This document shows, in pieces, positions 25,629-35,257 of a stretch of 43,086 nt of DNA. A program made the position numbers and the translations under genes. Position 1 is the stretch's first letter; each line of letters starts with the position of its first letter. The stretch is from Chitinispirillaceae bacterium (lineage in GTDB: Bacteria > Fibrobacterota > Chitinivibrionia > Chitinivibrionales > Chitinispirillaceae). The notes beneath the pieces were generated by a model. That model was not told the DNA's origin and did not search any database. It saw nothing but the letters and a program-made list of their open reading frames with translations. The DNA lies in assembly GCA_016929415.1 (NCBI GenBank), contig JAFGIW010000225.1, forward strand, positions 1-43,086. Direction: 5' to 3'.

Positions 25629-26222
25629 GTGCGTGAACAGAAAAAACCTTTATTGATTCTCATGGTTGATGACAATCCCGAGAATCTTCGTCTTTTGGGG
25701 GCTATACTCGAGCAGGAGGATTATGCCACGGCATTTGCAATAAACGGGGAGGATGCGCTCCATTTTGTTTCCGCAGAAAAACCGGATCTTATTCTTCTCG
25801 ATATTATGATGCCGGGGGATGACGGGTATGCGGTCTGCAGAAAACTCAAGGAACGGGCGGATACAAAAAGGATACCGGTTATTTTCCTTACGGCCCGGAC
25901 CGAATCGGCGGATATTGTCCGGGGATTTGAAACCGGCGGCGTGGATTATGTGACAAAACCGTTCAGCAGCGCCGAACTACTTGCGCGCGTTAAAACACAT
26001 CTTGAACTGAAACGCGCCCGCGAAGAGATCAAAACTTTACGCGGGTTATTACCGACCTGTGCCTGGTGCCGCCGTATCCGTAATGAAGCGGGGGAGTGGG
26101 AATCGATCGAAAAGTATGTTCAGGAACACACCGAAGCCGATTTTTCGCATGGCATGTGTCCGGATTGTCTTGAAGAAAAATTTCCCGCCCTTGCAGAACG
26201 TCTGCGGAAGCAATCCGGATAG
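25629..26222 (+). CDS. Response regulator: receiver domain plus four-cysteine tail
   Basis: The 197-residue protein has a receiver domain with the VDDN acidic site, phospho-acceptor D58 (LLDIMMPGDDG), the LTA threonine and K110. A helix leads into a 50-residue C-terminal module beginning LLPTCAWCRRIRNEAGEWESIE and ending SHGMCPDCLEE. This module contains C144, C147, C177 and C180, i.e. two CxxC pairs 29 residues apart, suggesting a metal-binding knuckle. I know the module from the ends of many receiver proteins and kinases, but it has no agreed function. It starts at GTG 25629 with AAAAAGGAG upstream. The neighbouring hybrid kinase is the likely phosphodonor. Confidence 0.9.
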   Translation: MREQKKPLLILMVDDNPENLRLLGAILEQEDYATAFAINGEDALHFVSAEKPDLILLDIMMPGDDGYAVCRKLKERADTKRIPVIFLTARTESADIVRGFETGGVDYVTKPFSSAELLARVKTHLELKRAREEIKTLRGLLPTCAWCRRIRNEAGEWESIEKYVQEHTEADFSHGMCPDCLEEKFPALAERLRKQSG

Positions 26223-26407
26223 CGCCGACACCTGATCAAATTTATCTCTGCCTGGACCGTACTCTGAATAGCGTTGCGACCATATATTTTTAATGCTGCA
26301 TCCAACAGAGGCAGATCGGGAGGGAAGAATATATTTTCCTTCTACAAAAAAAGAGCACCCGTGATATGACAGTCTCCATGACATGTTAAAGGAATTTATC
26401 TGATCAT

Positions 26408-29400
26408 ATGAATCGTTCAAAGCGTTTAATGACGGCTATCTTATTGACACTTGTGGCTTCTTTGCGTGCACAGGTGACGGTCGTGGAAAATACCCCGCAA
26501 CAGCTTACCTTCTCGTGGGACCTCAACGGGATTGATACCTCCCTGTTCTTCGACGGAGAAAAGCCCGTTACATCACTCTCTTTTACCGGAAGCGATATTT
26601 CGATCGGAGGGGAAGGCGAGTTCGTGCTGCCGGGGTATGCGCTTGTCATGGGAGTACCGCCGGAGGGTGAAATCAGTGCAGTGTTGACTCCGTTAACCAC
26701 AAAGACCATTCCGTTGGCGCATCCTCCGGCAACATGGAAGGGACGCAGCGGCGTACCCCGTAAATCAACTATTGTTTTTTCGAACCGCTGGATAGCCCAC
26801 CCCGAATATTCTATTTTCAGGTCGCAGCGGACAGCCCGCCTGGTTATCCGTCCGGTGCAGTACGACGCGACGACGCGGGCAATCGTTTACCTGGCAAAGG
26901 GTACCTGCACCATCCGGTTCCCGCAGACCCCGTACCGCTCCCGTTCAATGAAAACGGGCGGCGATTTTGAGCTGATGCTGCGTCGTCTCCTTGTCAACTA
27001 TGACGCGGCGCGGGGTTGGAGGGCCGCGACGCCGTTGGCAAAAAAGACCGTCTCACCCTATCCGTTGCCGCCCGATCAGAAAATGTTTATGTTCAGAATC
27101 GGCGACGGCCACGAGGGTCTTAATGAAGCGACCATCAGGGAAAACGGTATCGTGAAAATTACCGGGAAACGCATCCGTGAGCTTTTCGGTGCGGTTCCTC
27201 CGGCACGCGTCAAACTCTATGCCGCCTTTAAAGGCATGCTGCCCGACACCCTTCCCGATGACGGTTCGATCCTCGATGGCGTCAACGAGGTGCCGCTGCT
27301 GCGGCTCGACCGCAACGGCAATAATGTGCTCGATGATGACGACTGCCTTCTTGCATATGTCACCGGAGCATCGGACTGGATGGCGGACACGCAGTGGGGG
27401 ACATACCGTTTCGACCTCGATCTCTACGACGATTACCGGACCTACTGGCTTACCGTGAGTTCCGGGGACGGTCTGAGTATCGGCAAAGAACGCGGCGAGC
27501 CTTCCCCCGCAACCCGGGAAGTGACAGCTTTTACCGATCTTCTGCAGTACCGGCGGTCCGCACTGCGCAGGGAGGGGAATCCCGGCAACCGGAAGTGGAT
27601 CTGGAGAGTATTGTCAAACAGTCAGCGTTCGTTCCAGCAGCGCTTCGATCTGCCGGGCCTCGTGACCGGCGATACCGGATGGCTGCAGGTCGGTTGCGAT
27701 TCGCGGGGAGGCGGGTATACATTGACCTTCGGCACTGAGGAGCTCTGCACGGAGTGCGCCGTGGGCGAAACCTTTCCAATAACATCGTGGGGAGATTCGA
27801 CGGCGCGTTTTGAATTCGCCGGCGAAGGAAATGAAACTAACGGCCGTATCGAGATCAGTCACTTGACTATCAGCTATCAACGAGCGCTTGAGATCGGCGA
27901 CAGCCCCTCCGTTTTGTCGATCATGCCTCCGCCGGCCGATTCGGACCTCGTCTGCGCCTATAATCTTGACATACGAACCAGCCAGAAAATCTATATTTTC
28001 CGCGTTCCGGACGACGAACGCGGGATCGTGCTGATCGATACCGTCACCCGCAGCGGCAACGGTACCTATCAGTGGATCGATACCGCCTGCAGTGAGCGGC
28101 GGTACGTGCTCTGCAACGAAGCGGCGTTGAAGCCGCTTCCGGAGGTGAGCGAACCGGTCGGACAGGCTTCCGGCGGGAGCGTCGTGGTGCGGGATCTGCG
28201 CGCAACGAACAACCGCACCGGTTTTCTCATCATAACTCATCCCGATTTTCTGGCGGCGGCGGAAAGCCTTGCACGCCATAAGGCGGAGATCGGATTCGCC
28301 AGGCCTTCGGTTGTGGATATCAATGATATCTACCGCTTTTTCTCCGGCGGCGACAAGGATGTCGCGGCGATCAGGAATTTCATCGGTTATGTCGCACGGT
28401 ACTGGAAAGACGGCGGAGCCCTTGACTATGTCCTCCTGGTGGGCGTGGGGCACTTCGACGCGAAAAACGTTTTTTACCCGGCGCCCGATTTCATCCCGGC
28501 CTATATCCACGGAGATGAAAACAGCGAGGATTTTTTAACCCGCATCGCGCCATTGATAAAAGAGCCTCAATTGGCCGTGGGGAGGCTTCCCTGCACGACG
28601 GTCGAACAGGCGTGGGCCATGGTGAAAAAGATTGTTGATACCGAAGACCCCGGCAAAGCCGATTTCAGCGAATGGCGCAACCGGGCGCTTTTCGTCGCCG
28701 ACGACGACATGCAGGGCGACAAATACGATCAGGTCGCCTCTTCGACGCCGCACCATCTCTCGTCCGACCGGACGGTGGCCGTGGTGGATTCCCTCTGGCC
28801 TTCGATCGACGTGAGAAAGGTGTATCTCTACGAATATGAATGGGATCAGGCGCACCAGAAACCGTCGGCGTCGCGCGCACTGATCAACGAGATCAACAAC
28901 GGCGTCGGCTACATCAATTTTTTCGGCCACGGCGCCGACATCACCTGGACCGATGAGTACATCTTGACGGCGGAAATGGTCGCCGGCATGTCCAATGCGA
29001 AACGGTATCCGGTCATTTCGGCTTTTTCCTGCTCGGTGGGAAGATTCGACGTGCCGGGGAGTGAATGCCTGTCGGGAGTACTCGCACGCTCTCCGGAGAT
29101 CGGTTCCATCGCTTCCATTTCGAGCACCCGCGAAGCTTACGCGAACGCCAATGAGAACCTTGCAAAAAGTTTCTACCGCTACCTGTTCGACACCACCGGT
29201 TCCCCCCTGTCGATCGGCCTGGCGCTGATCGCCGGCCAGGTGAACAGCTCAGGCGACGGACACCGGACCTATTGCATCCTCGGCGATCCTTCGGTGCGCG
29301 CCGTGCGACCCACCCACCGGATCAGGCTCGCACTTGACGATAAGGACGACACGCTCGCGGCCCTTCAGAAGGTGACCGTAAGCGGCACGGTGATAAACGG

Positions 29401-30442
29401 TGACGGTAACGTCGACGATTCATTCGGCGGGGAGGGCGCCTATGTGTCCCTCGGACTTTTCAACGCGCCCGACACCGCTTCCCGCAAGGACGGCGGCGAG
29501 CACAAGGAGGTGCGGTATGTGCTTCCCGGCGCCCCGATGTTTCTCGGCAAAACGGCAATTGTCAATGGAACGTTCAAACAGACGGTGCTCGTTCCGCAGA
29601 ACCTCTCGTTCGATAAGCCGGGAGTGAAACTGACGGCCTATGCATGGAAGGAGCATTCCACGATGGCCGGGACCGGGTACCGGCGCGACCTCATTTTCCA
29701 CGGGTCGATACCGCTTGGAAGCGGGGGGGTGACGGATACCACGGGGCCCCGCATTACCATCCGGCCCGCATACGATAACGAGCAGCTGCTGTCGGGCAAG
29801 GGCGCCTCATTTACCGACCGGGTCACGACGCAGATGCCGGTGAAATGCGAAATCGAACTCTTCGACGAGAGCGGGATCGACGCCGCGGGCATCGGCCCCG
29901 ACGAAGGGGTGACCCTTGAGATCGAAGGAGTCTTCGCGCGCCAGAACGTCAACAACAAGTTCCAGTTCAAGGAGGGAGACTTCCGGCAGGGAATCGTGTC
30001 GGTTGTTTACGAAGAAGAGGCGCTGAAGCCGGGCACCTATACGATGGCCGTCACGGCACGCGACCTCGTGGGCAACCTGTCGAAAGCGCGGTTTTCCCTC
30101 ATTGTCACCGCCTGGGACGAACTGAAGCTCGACCATGTGCTCAACTTCCCCAATCCGGTGCGCCTGGGAAAGGAGACACGGTTTTACTGCCATTCGAATT
30201 ATACCTCGCAACAGTATTACGGGGCCGACGTACGCCTGACCATCAAGATCTACACGCTCGGCGGCAGGCTGCTTTACGTCGACAAGGATTTCTACAACGG
30301 TAAACAATGGAAATGTCGCGACCAGGCGGGGAATCTCCTGAGCCCCGACGTTTATCTCTATCGGATTACGGCCGAGGATTATTCACTGCGCAAAACGGTG
30401 AAGAGCAGGATCATGAAGCTCGTCATTCTGCCGCCGCGGTGA
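26408..30442 (+). CDS. porU: Type IX secretion system sortase PorU (C25 gingipain-like peptidase)
   Basis: PorU is the surface peptidase that removes the C-terminal signal of T9SS cargo and attaches the protein to the cell surface. The 1344-residue product has a signal peptide. A large beta-rich N-terminal half precedes a C25 peptidase domain (about 606-968). The domain shows LAVGRLP, WRNRALFVADDD, the catalytic His841 in NFFGHGADITW and Cys875 in SAFSCSVGRFD. The C-terminus has FPNPVRLGK near 1246 and a FlgD-like fold ending with DVYLYRITAED, typical of PorU. No other T9SS component is in view, but two proteins with sorting-like tails are nearby (31409-34195, 38262-42827). AAAGGAA lies upstream of the ATG. 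Confidence 0.88.
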   Translation: MNRSKRLMTAILLTLVASLRAQVTVVENTPQQLTFSWDLNGIDTSLFFDGEKPVTSLSFTGSDISIGGEGEFVLPGYALVMGVPPEGEISAVLTPLTTKTIPLAHPPATWKGRSGVPRKSTIVFSNRWIAHPEYSIFRSQRTARLVIRPVQYDATTRAIVYLAKGTCTIRFPQTPYRSRSMKTGGDFELMLRRLLVNYDAARGWRAATPLAKKTVSPYPLPPDQKMFMFRIGDGHEGLNEATIRENGIVKITGKRIRELFGAVPPARVKLYAAFKGMLPDTLPDDGSILDGVNEVPLLRLDRNGNNVLDDDDCLLAYVTGASDWMADTQWGTYRFDLDLYDDYRTYWLTVSSGDGLSIGKERGEPSPATREVTAFTDLLQYRRSALRREGNPGNRKWIWRVLSNSQRSFQQRFDLPGLVTGDTGWLQVGCDSRGGGYTLTFGTEELCTECAVGETFPITSWGDSTARFEFAGEGNETNGRIEISHLTISYQRALEIGDSPSVLSIMPPPADSDLVCAYNLDIRTSQKIYIFRVPDDERGIVLIDTVTRSGNGTYQWIDTACSERRYVLCNEAALKPLPEVSEPVGQASGGSVVVRDLRATNNRTGFLIITHPDFLAAAESLARHKAEIGFARPSVVDINDIYRFFSGGDKDVAAIRNFIGYVARYWKDGGALDYVLLVGVGHFDAKNVFYPAPDFIPAYIHGDENSEDFLTRIAPLIKEPQLAVGRLPCTTVEQAWAMVKKIVDTEDPGKADFSEWRNRALFVADDDMQGDKYDQVASSTPHHLSSDRTVAVVDSLWPSIDVRKVYLYEYEWDQAHQKPSASRALINEINNGVGYINFFGHGADITWTDEYILTAEMVAGMSNAKRYPVISAFSCSVGRFDVPGSECLSGVLARSPEIGSIASISSTREAYANANENLAKSFYRYLFDTTGSPLSIGLALIAGQVNSSGDGHRTYCILGDPSVRAVRPTHRIRLALDDKDDTLAALQKVTVSGTVINGDGNVDDSFGGEGAYVSLGLFNAPDTASRKDGGEHKEVRYVLPGAPMFLGKTAIVNGTFKQTVLVPQNLSFDKPGVKLTAYAWKEHSTMAGTGYRRDLIFHGSIPLGSGGVTDTTGPRITIRPAYDNEQLLSGKGASFTDRVTTQMPVKCEIELFDESGIDAAGIGPDEGVTLEIEGVFARQNVNNKFQFKEGDFRQGIVSVVYEEEALKPGTYTMAVTARDLVGNLSKARFSLIVTAWDELKLDHVLNFPNPVRLGKETRFYCHSNYTSQQYYGADVRLTIKIYTLGGRLLYVDKDFYNGKQWKCRDQAGNLLSPDVYLYRITAEDYSLRKTVKSRIMKLVILPPR

Positions 30443-30569
30443 GGGGAGACCGGGGGACTTCCGGAAAAAAAGTATCGTAACCGATTTTTCCCGGGTTCGC
30501 AGGGGCTGATGCTCCGCACCGGGAACTCCCCCTTGCTGCGGGATGACAATAAGGAGGCATGACTCTATT

Positions 30570-31379
30570 ATGAACAGAATGATCAGATTCCATAGTGCAG
30601 TGCTGCTGCTGTCGATTGGTGCAGCTACACTCATCAGCGCCGGCCACCGGATAAGTGTCGGACCGCGGACAGGATATTATGCCATTGAACATAGAACCTA
30701 CGCCTATGACGGATTCAATACTATCACTAGCTACGGTAACAAATACAATGAATTCATTCAGGGCTTGTCGCTTGGATACGCGTATGTTTTCGACATTGAG
30801 GATATGTTCTGCATTGATATCGGAATAAACAATTCCCTCGATTTCCGGTTCGGATCCTATGAAAACAGCGATTACGGCAATTTCGGAAGGGACCTTTTCG
30901 TTGAGCCGGGGGTGGGCGTTCTTTTCACCGCACTGCACCCCCTGGCCGTCCGGGTCGGAGCCGGATACTCGTACCATCACACCAAATACACCTCGACGGG
31001 TGACAATGTGGGGAGCAACACCCTTGCGTTATATCAGGTCCGTGGGGGTTTTATCATCAGCCCCGGCCTTTTTCTGCAGAGTGATGTGGGGTATATCGGC
31101 CCTGTAATGATACTTCGCTTACAGACCGGCGAGCATTATTATGCAAACGACGATGTCACATTTGATAAAATCGAAGTTGCCGCACGAATGTGGGACTGGG
31201 GATTTGAAGGCGGCGTGAACAGGGATCGTCTGTCGCATACCGTGTCGATTATTCTTTCAAAAGAACAGTTTGCCGCCCGGGAAGACAGCGATTGGGCCGT
31301 GTGGGGAAAAATCAAGCCGGAAATTCTGTTCGCCTATAAGCTGGGAATCAGTTTTCGGGGGCCCAGGCTGAGATATTAA
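30570..31379 (+). CDS. Putative outer-membrane beta-barrel protein
   Basis: The product (269 residues from ATG 30570) has a signal peptide. It is dominated by alternating hydrophobic strands with aromatic ends, such as GLSLGYAYVFDIE, VRVGAGYSYHHTKY and GGFIISPGLFLQSDVGY, as expected for an 8-12 stranded barrel. It does not look like PorV or PorP, and no closer family is recognised. It follows porU by 127 bp, so a link with T9SS is possible but rests on position only. AAGGAGG lies 13 nt upstream of 30570; an in-frame start at 30543 precedes that ribosome site. Confidence 0.65.
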   Translation: MNRMIRFHSAVLLLSIGAATLISAGHRISVGPRTGYYAIEHRTYAYDGFNTITSYGNKYNEFIQGLSLGYAYVFDIEDMFCIDIGINNSLDFRFGSYENSDYGNFGRDLFVEPGVGVLFTALHPLAVRVGAGYSYHHTKYTSTGDNVGSNTLALYQVRGGFIISPGLFLQSDVGYIGPVMILRLQTGEHYYANDDVTFDKIEVAARMWDWGFEGGVNRDRLSHTVSIILSKEQFAAREDSDWAVWGKIKPEILFAYKLGISFRGPRLRY

Positions 31380-31408
31380 CGGTACCCCGCCGCCCTCGTC
31401 GCGAAGAT

Positions 31409-34195
31409 TCAATCATGTATAAGCAACCGCCGCCCCGTCGTTACCTTTCCGGTTGCGATATCGGTCATCCTGACAAGATACAAGCCGCGCCCGGCAATGC
31501 CGTTAAACGGGCTTTTCCCGCCCGCCGGGAGCCGCCGGTATACCATCATCCGCTTCACCACCCTGCCCCGAAGGTCGATCAGCTCGCAGAGGAGTTCGGG
31601 GGGGTTAATGATGCGGGCGGAAGGTGGGAGAATTGCCGCGGGAGTGCCAATCACCAAATAGGCAGTGTCGGTTTGCGTTGGATTGTTGACCAGCGATGCA
31701 ACCAGCGGAAAAACCATGCTGCTGTCGCCATTGGTCACGATCGCACGGAACGTCGCCATCCCGGTGGAATCCGTGTTCACGATGGAATCGGGGATGATGC
31801 CGATTTCCGGTTCGGTACTGACGCACTTGATGGCAGATCCCGAATCGACTCTGTTTCCATACATATCATATGCCTGCACCTTTACCGCAAAAGTCTCTCT
31901 ATGATTGATAATTTCCCTCATACCTGAAGCAGGCCGTTGAAACGAGATACTGTCCGCCTTACCGGCCAGTACCCTTACCCCCTGGCTGCTCGCGAGAAAG
32001 GCGATCACCTTGCCGGCGTCGATCCATCTTCCCGCAACGAGGACATACTCCACGCCGCCGAGGGGGAGCCTGGTGAAAATGATCGGTATATCGGTGCTGC
32101 CGGTGATTCCTTCGGGAAAGGAGGTGACGGGATTTCCTTCGGGTGAAAGCAGTGGAAAGCGCGACTGGAGCTTGACGTCCGTGGGATCGATTTTGTTGGT
32201 AAAGGGTTCGTCGTTATAAAAGGCCGATACCCGCAACACACAGGGAGCCCCGGCACGGACCTCCGTTACCGGTTGAACCGTTGCGGGGTCGAGGACTTCA
32301 GCCTCCAGCTCATAGTAAATGCTGCGATGCGCCATAAAACCGACTGAAGTGGTAAACGGCCGGCCGTCGCCGCCCGTCCCCTCGACGATGAGTTCGAAGA
32401 ATAAGAGGCTGCGTCGCGACAGTTCAGGAGAGGAAATACCAATAGTGTTGGAACCCAATATGATCCGTTGCTCCGGAATGGGAATCGATACGATATTTTC
32501 CGCCGGGATAAACGGTTCCTGTCCCGTGGAGTCGATATCTTTGACACAACGCAGCATGATTATTTTCAGATCCGTCATCGTGCCGATACGGGGGGTAACG
32601 TTGAAACCTATCTTTGCAGTTACCCCGTCTATCTCCACCGGCACCGTCGGCCGCACCGTCACCACGTCCGCCGGCCGGCTGCCGGCCATGGGAATCGCCC
32701 CGAGGTCGGCCGCGGAAAAGTCGGCGTCCTTGATGCCCGAGGCGGGCCATCCCTGATCGACGACGTAGCGCCGCACCAGCTCGCTGTTCCAATCGGGCTC
32801 GAGGAACTTGGCATTAGACGGATCGGTCGAAAGAAACGGTATCTCCGCCCACCGGACGTTCGAGGTTTCGGGGAAGGGCTTGAGGTTGGTCATCGCGGTT
32901 ATCGGGTTTCCCGGCTGAATGACTTCGGGAAGCGTGCGCGTGATGACGGTGTCCTTCGAGGAAAGGTGGACCGTGATTGCGACTTCCATGCCCTTCTTGA
33001 CCTGCTCCATGCCGCTCATGATGCGGATGCGGCTGATGGCGGTTACCGTCGTATCAAAACCGATGTAGCGTCCGGCTTCCGCATCATAAACGCTGTCACG
33101 CAGGCGGATCGAGGTCATCTCCGGCGGTTCGGCCTGGCAGCCGTACACCGAGTGGTACATCCTGTTGACGAAGCGCTGATCCATGGCCGCGGGCGGATTC
33201 GGGAAATTCGGGTCATCGCTCCACAATCTGAAGGGTGAGGAATAAATGTTGTTGAAGATGAGATGCTGCGCTCCCGTGCGTGTTAGGCCGGCGAAATTGA
33301 GGAAGTTGCGGTAGAATGTATTGTTGAAGATTGCAACCGGGGTACACAGGTCGTCCTTAAAGAGCATTGCCCCGCCCGCCTGATCAATGCCGCCCGGCAT
33401 TGCGGCGACCTGTGCGGCAAGCGTTTCGCTGCCGTGGTGATTGTTGTAAATCAGGTTGTACCGTACCGTTGATCCCATGTCCCAGAGCGATTCGAAGTAC
33501 AGTCCCCATGAGTTGTCGTGAATGCGGTTGTATTCGATGAGGTGGTTCCCCGAGCGGGCGTAGGCGGAAAACGGGATTATATATTCCGGATTGATATCCG
33601 CCGGATTCGGACTGGCAAAAACACCCCCTTCGTTGCGGTCGTGGCAGTAGATGCCGAAATAGGCGTTGCGCATTTCGCAGTCGCGGATGATGGCTTCCGC
33701 CGAAACATCGATCGCCACGGCCGCGTTGCCGTGAAAAAGCGGCGTAACGCCTTCCCATATTGCCGGATAGGCGAACGGCATTGCCCCGCCGCCGTCGATG
33801 ATGAGCCCTTCGATTCTGACGGATGCGCTGGCGACAATGCGGAGAGCGCCGTTGCGGGAATAATTGATGGTTGCCTTGTCCTGCGATTCGGCATACGTCA
33901 TCGGATGGACGTTTTCCGCGTCCTTGAAACGGATGGCCGGTTTGTCGGGAGATGACGGATCTTCGGATCGCAGTATAAGGCCTTGATGGAGACTGTCGAT
34001 CGTCACCTGCTCATCATAGACCGCATTATCGAGGATGATGATCTCATCGCCAATAGCGGCGGCATCGATCGCGGCCTGAATGGTAGTGAACTTGCCGCTG
34101 CCGTCCTTTGAAACGGTAAAGGTCGCGGACTCCACCGTTGCGGCGAAGCAGACGGAGATTGACAAGAGAAGCGTCTTAATCGTTGTTCCAGCCAT
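31409..34195 (-). CDS. Exported beta-helix protein with T9SS-like C-terminal sorting domain
   Basis: After a signal peptide the 928-residue protein shows FTVSKDGSGKFTTIQAAIDAA, the opening of pectinesterase-like right-handed beta-helix proteins. Repeated N-x-I/F-x-x-N rungs continue to about residue 370. The middle is beta-rich, and an Ig-like segment (about 750-840) carries DMYGNRVDSG and STGMATFRA. The last 80 residues (LIDLRGRVVKR, GRGLYLVRMTD, GRRLLIHD) resemble a type A T9SS sorting domain, although the PNP motif is absent. A cell-surface polysaccharide-binding or lyase role is plausible; no catalytic set could be confirmed. GGGAG precedes the ATG at 34195. It converges on the barrel gene. 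Confidence 0.8.
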   Translation of the reverse strand: MAGTTIKTLLLSISVCFAATVESATFTVSKDGSGKFTTIQAAIDAAAIGDEIIILDNAVYDEQVTIDSLHQGLILRSEDPSSPDKPAIRFKDAENVHPMTYAESQDKATINYSRNGALRIVASASVRIEGLIIDGGGAMPFAYPAIWEGVTPLFHGNAAVAIDVSAEAIIRDCEMRNAYFGIYCHDRNEGGVFASPNPADINPEYIIPFSAYARSGNHLIEYNRIHDNSWGLYFESLWDMGSTVRYNLIYNNHHGSETLAAQVAAMPGGIDQAGGAMLFKDDLCTPVAIFNNTFYRNFLNFAGLTRTGAQHLIFNNIYSSPFRLWSDDPNFPNPPAAMDQRFVNRMYHSVYGCQAEPPEMTSIRLRDSVYDAEAGRYIGFDTTVTAISRIRIMSGMEQVKKGMEVAITVHLSSKDTVITRTLPEVIQPGNPITAMTNLKPFPETSNVRWAEIPFLSTDPSNAKFLEPDWNSELVRRYVVDQGWPASGIKDADFSAADLGAIPMAGSRPADVVTVRPTVPVEIDGVTAKIGFNVTPRIGTMTDLKIIMLRCVKDIDSTGQEPFIPAENIVSIPIPEQRIILGSNTIGISSPELSRRSLLFFELIVEGTGGDGRPFTTSVGFMAHRSIYYELEAEVLDPATVQPVTEVRAGAPCVLRVSAFYNDEPFTNKIDPTDVKLQSRFPLLSPEGNPVTSFPEGITGSTDIPIIFTRLPLGGVEYVLVAGRWIDAGKVIAFLASSQGVRVLAGKADSISFQRPASGMREIINHRETFAVKVQAYDMYGNRVDSGSAIKCVSTEPEIGIIPDSIVNTDSTGMATFRAIVTNGDSSMVFPLVASLVNNPTQTDTAYLVIGTPAAILPPSARIINPPELLCELIDLRGRVVKRMMVYRRLPAGGKSPFNGIAGRGLYLVRMTDIATGKVTTGRRLLIHD

Positions 34196-34245
34196 ACGTT
34201 ACTCCCATGTTGAAGTGAAGGGTGAAATAGCAATGCAGTGCATAT

Positions 34246-34288
34246 GCCGCAACGTTGCGGCCGCGGAATCGATCCGGTCGCGCGCGAC
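34246..34288. repeat. Two perfect palindromes between lipoprotein and beta-helix genes
   Basis: GCCGCAACGTTGCGGC (34246-34261) and GTCGCGCGCGAC (34277-34288) are perfect palindromes in the 136-bp gap. They may form stable hairpins that separate the two minus-strand genes, but there is no T-run for a classical terminator. Confidence 0.5.
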
Positions 34289-34331
34289 AACCGGTCCGTC
34301 CCCTAATGCAAGTTTGTTTATCACTGCCCGG

Positions 34332-35252
34332 TCACTCATCCTGCCCCGCCTCCGCGATGACAACGACGATCGCCTCCGACCAGGCGAGGACGGTTTCGTC
34401 GTTCACCATGAGCTGCGTCTGAACGTAATAGCGGCCGGGCTTTTCCCATGCGTACTCGGCCCGGCAGAACTCGCTCCACGCCGAAATGGCGCCGTCGCCC
34501 CACGAAAAGCGGTAGCGGCAGGGCCCCGAGGGGTATTCCGGCGGCTTCAGCGCGCTGAAACGGTAGGTGATGCCTGCTATGCCGTCAAGCTCCTGTTGCG
34601 CGGTCGCGCTGTCGACGACGTGCCACGGTTTTGACAGCCGGTAGGGGAGGAAGAGCGAGCGGCCGGGCAGGACCTCAAGGAGGTATTCGATGCCGAGGTC
34701 GAAAACGGAATCGTTCGCCGGGACATACCCCCTGATCTCCACCGGGCCTGCCGGCACGTTGTTGATCCACTGGATGCGCGAGGAATCGACGACATGGCAG
34801 AGCGGCAGTCCCGGAAAGTAAAGAATCGTTCCCTGCGCGATGCCCATTGAGTCGATGTCGAAATAAATCGTTCCGGGACGGGAGAGGTCGATTGTGCCGA
34901 TGTCCATCGGTTCTTTTGAAACGGCGACGGCCCGCTTCTTGAACATGTTGCCCGACCACGCGTCTTTTCCCGAAAGGCAATAGATGCCGTAGGGGAGGCT
35001 GTCGAGCTGAAACCGGCCCAGCGAATCGGTGAAGAACTCGAACCGGCAGTCATTGACGGAATCGAGCGCGTAATTGAGCGTGTCGGGCAGCAGCATCATG
35101 CTGGTCCCCGCGGCAGGGTCGCCGTTGGGTTTTACGACGATCCCGCAGACCTTGCCGTTCCCGTGGTCGCTCGAACCGCCCGCGACCGGCGAGGAGCAGC
35201 GGAAGCTCGCGGCAACGAGCAGGAGCAGGGTGATGACGAGCAGTGGTTTCAT
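34332..35252 (-). CDS. Carboxypeptidase-regulatory-like/PKD lipoprotein, partner of TIGR02147 copy 2
   Basis: The 306-residue product has a signal segment ending R18-C19, then SPVAGGSSDHGNGK. It continues with a carboxypeptidase-regulatory-like fold (GKVCGIVVKPNGDPAAGTSMML ... DSLGRFQLDSLPYG, about 30-100). Near the C-terminus a PKD-like domain is visible in YRFSWGDGAISAWS and KPGRYYVQTQL. Arginine just before the cysteine is unusual for a lipobox, yet it recurs in the truncated paralogue at 11990. Starts: a GTG at 35261 overlaps the upstream stop (GTGA), but ATG 35252 with GGAAG 10 nt upstream fits better. An envelope protein whose job is tied to the TIGR02147 regulator is inferred. Confidence 0.78.
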   Translation of the reverse strand: MKPLLVITLLLLVAASFRCSSPVAGGSSDHGNGKVCGIVVKPNGDPAAGTSMMLLPDTLNYALDSVNDCRFEFFTDSLGRFQLDSLPYGIYCLSGKDAWSGNMFKKRAVAVSKEPMDIGTIDLSRPGTIYFDIDSMGIAQGTILYFPGLPLCHVVDSSRIQWINNVPAGPVEIRGYVPANDSVFDLGIEYLLEVLPGRSLFLPYRLSKPWHVVDSATAQQELDGIAGITYRFSALKPPEYPSGPCRYRFSWGDGAISAWSEFCRAEYAWEKPGRYYVQTQLMVNDETVLAWSEAIVVVIAEAGQDE

Positions 35253-35257
35253 GGATA

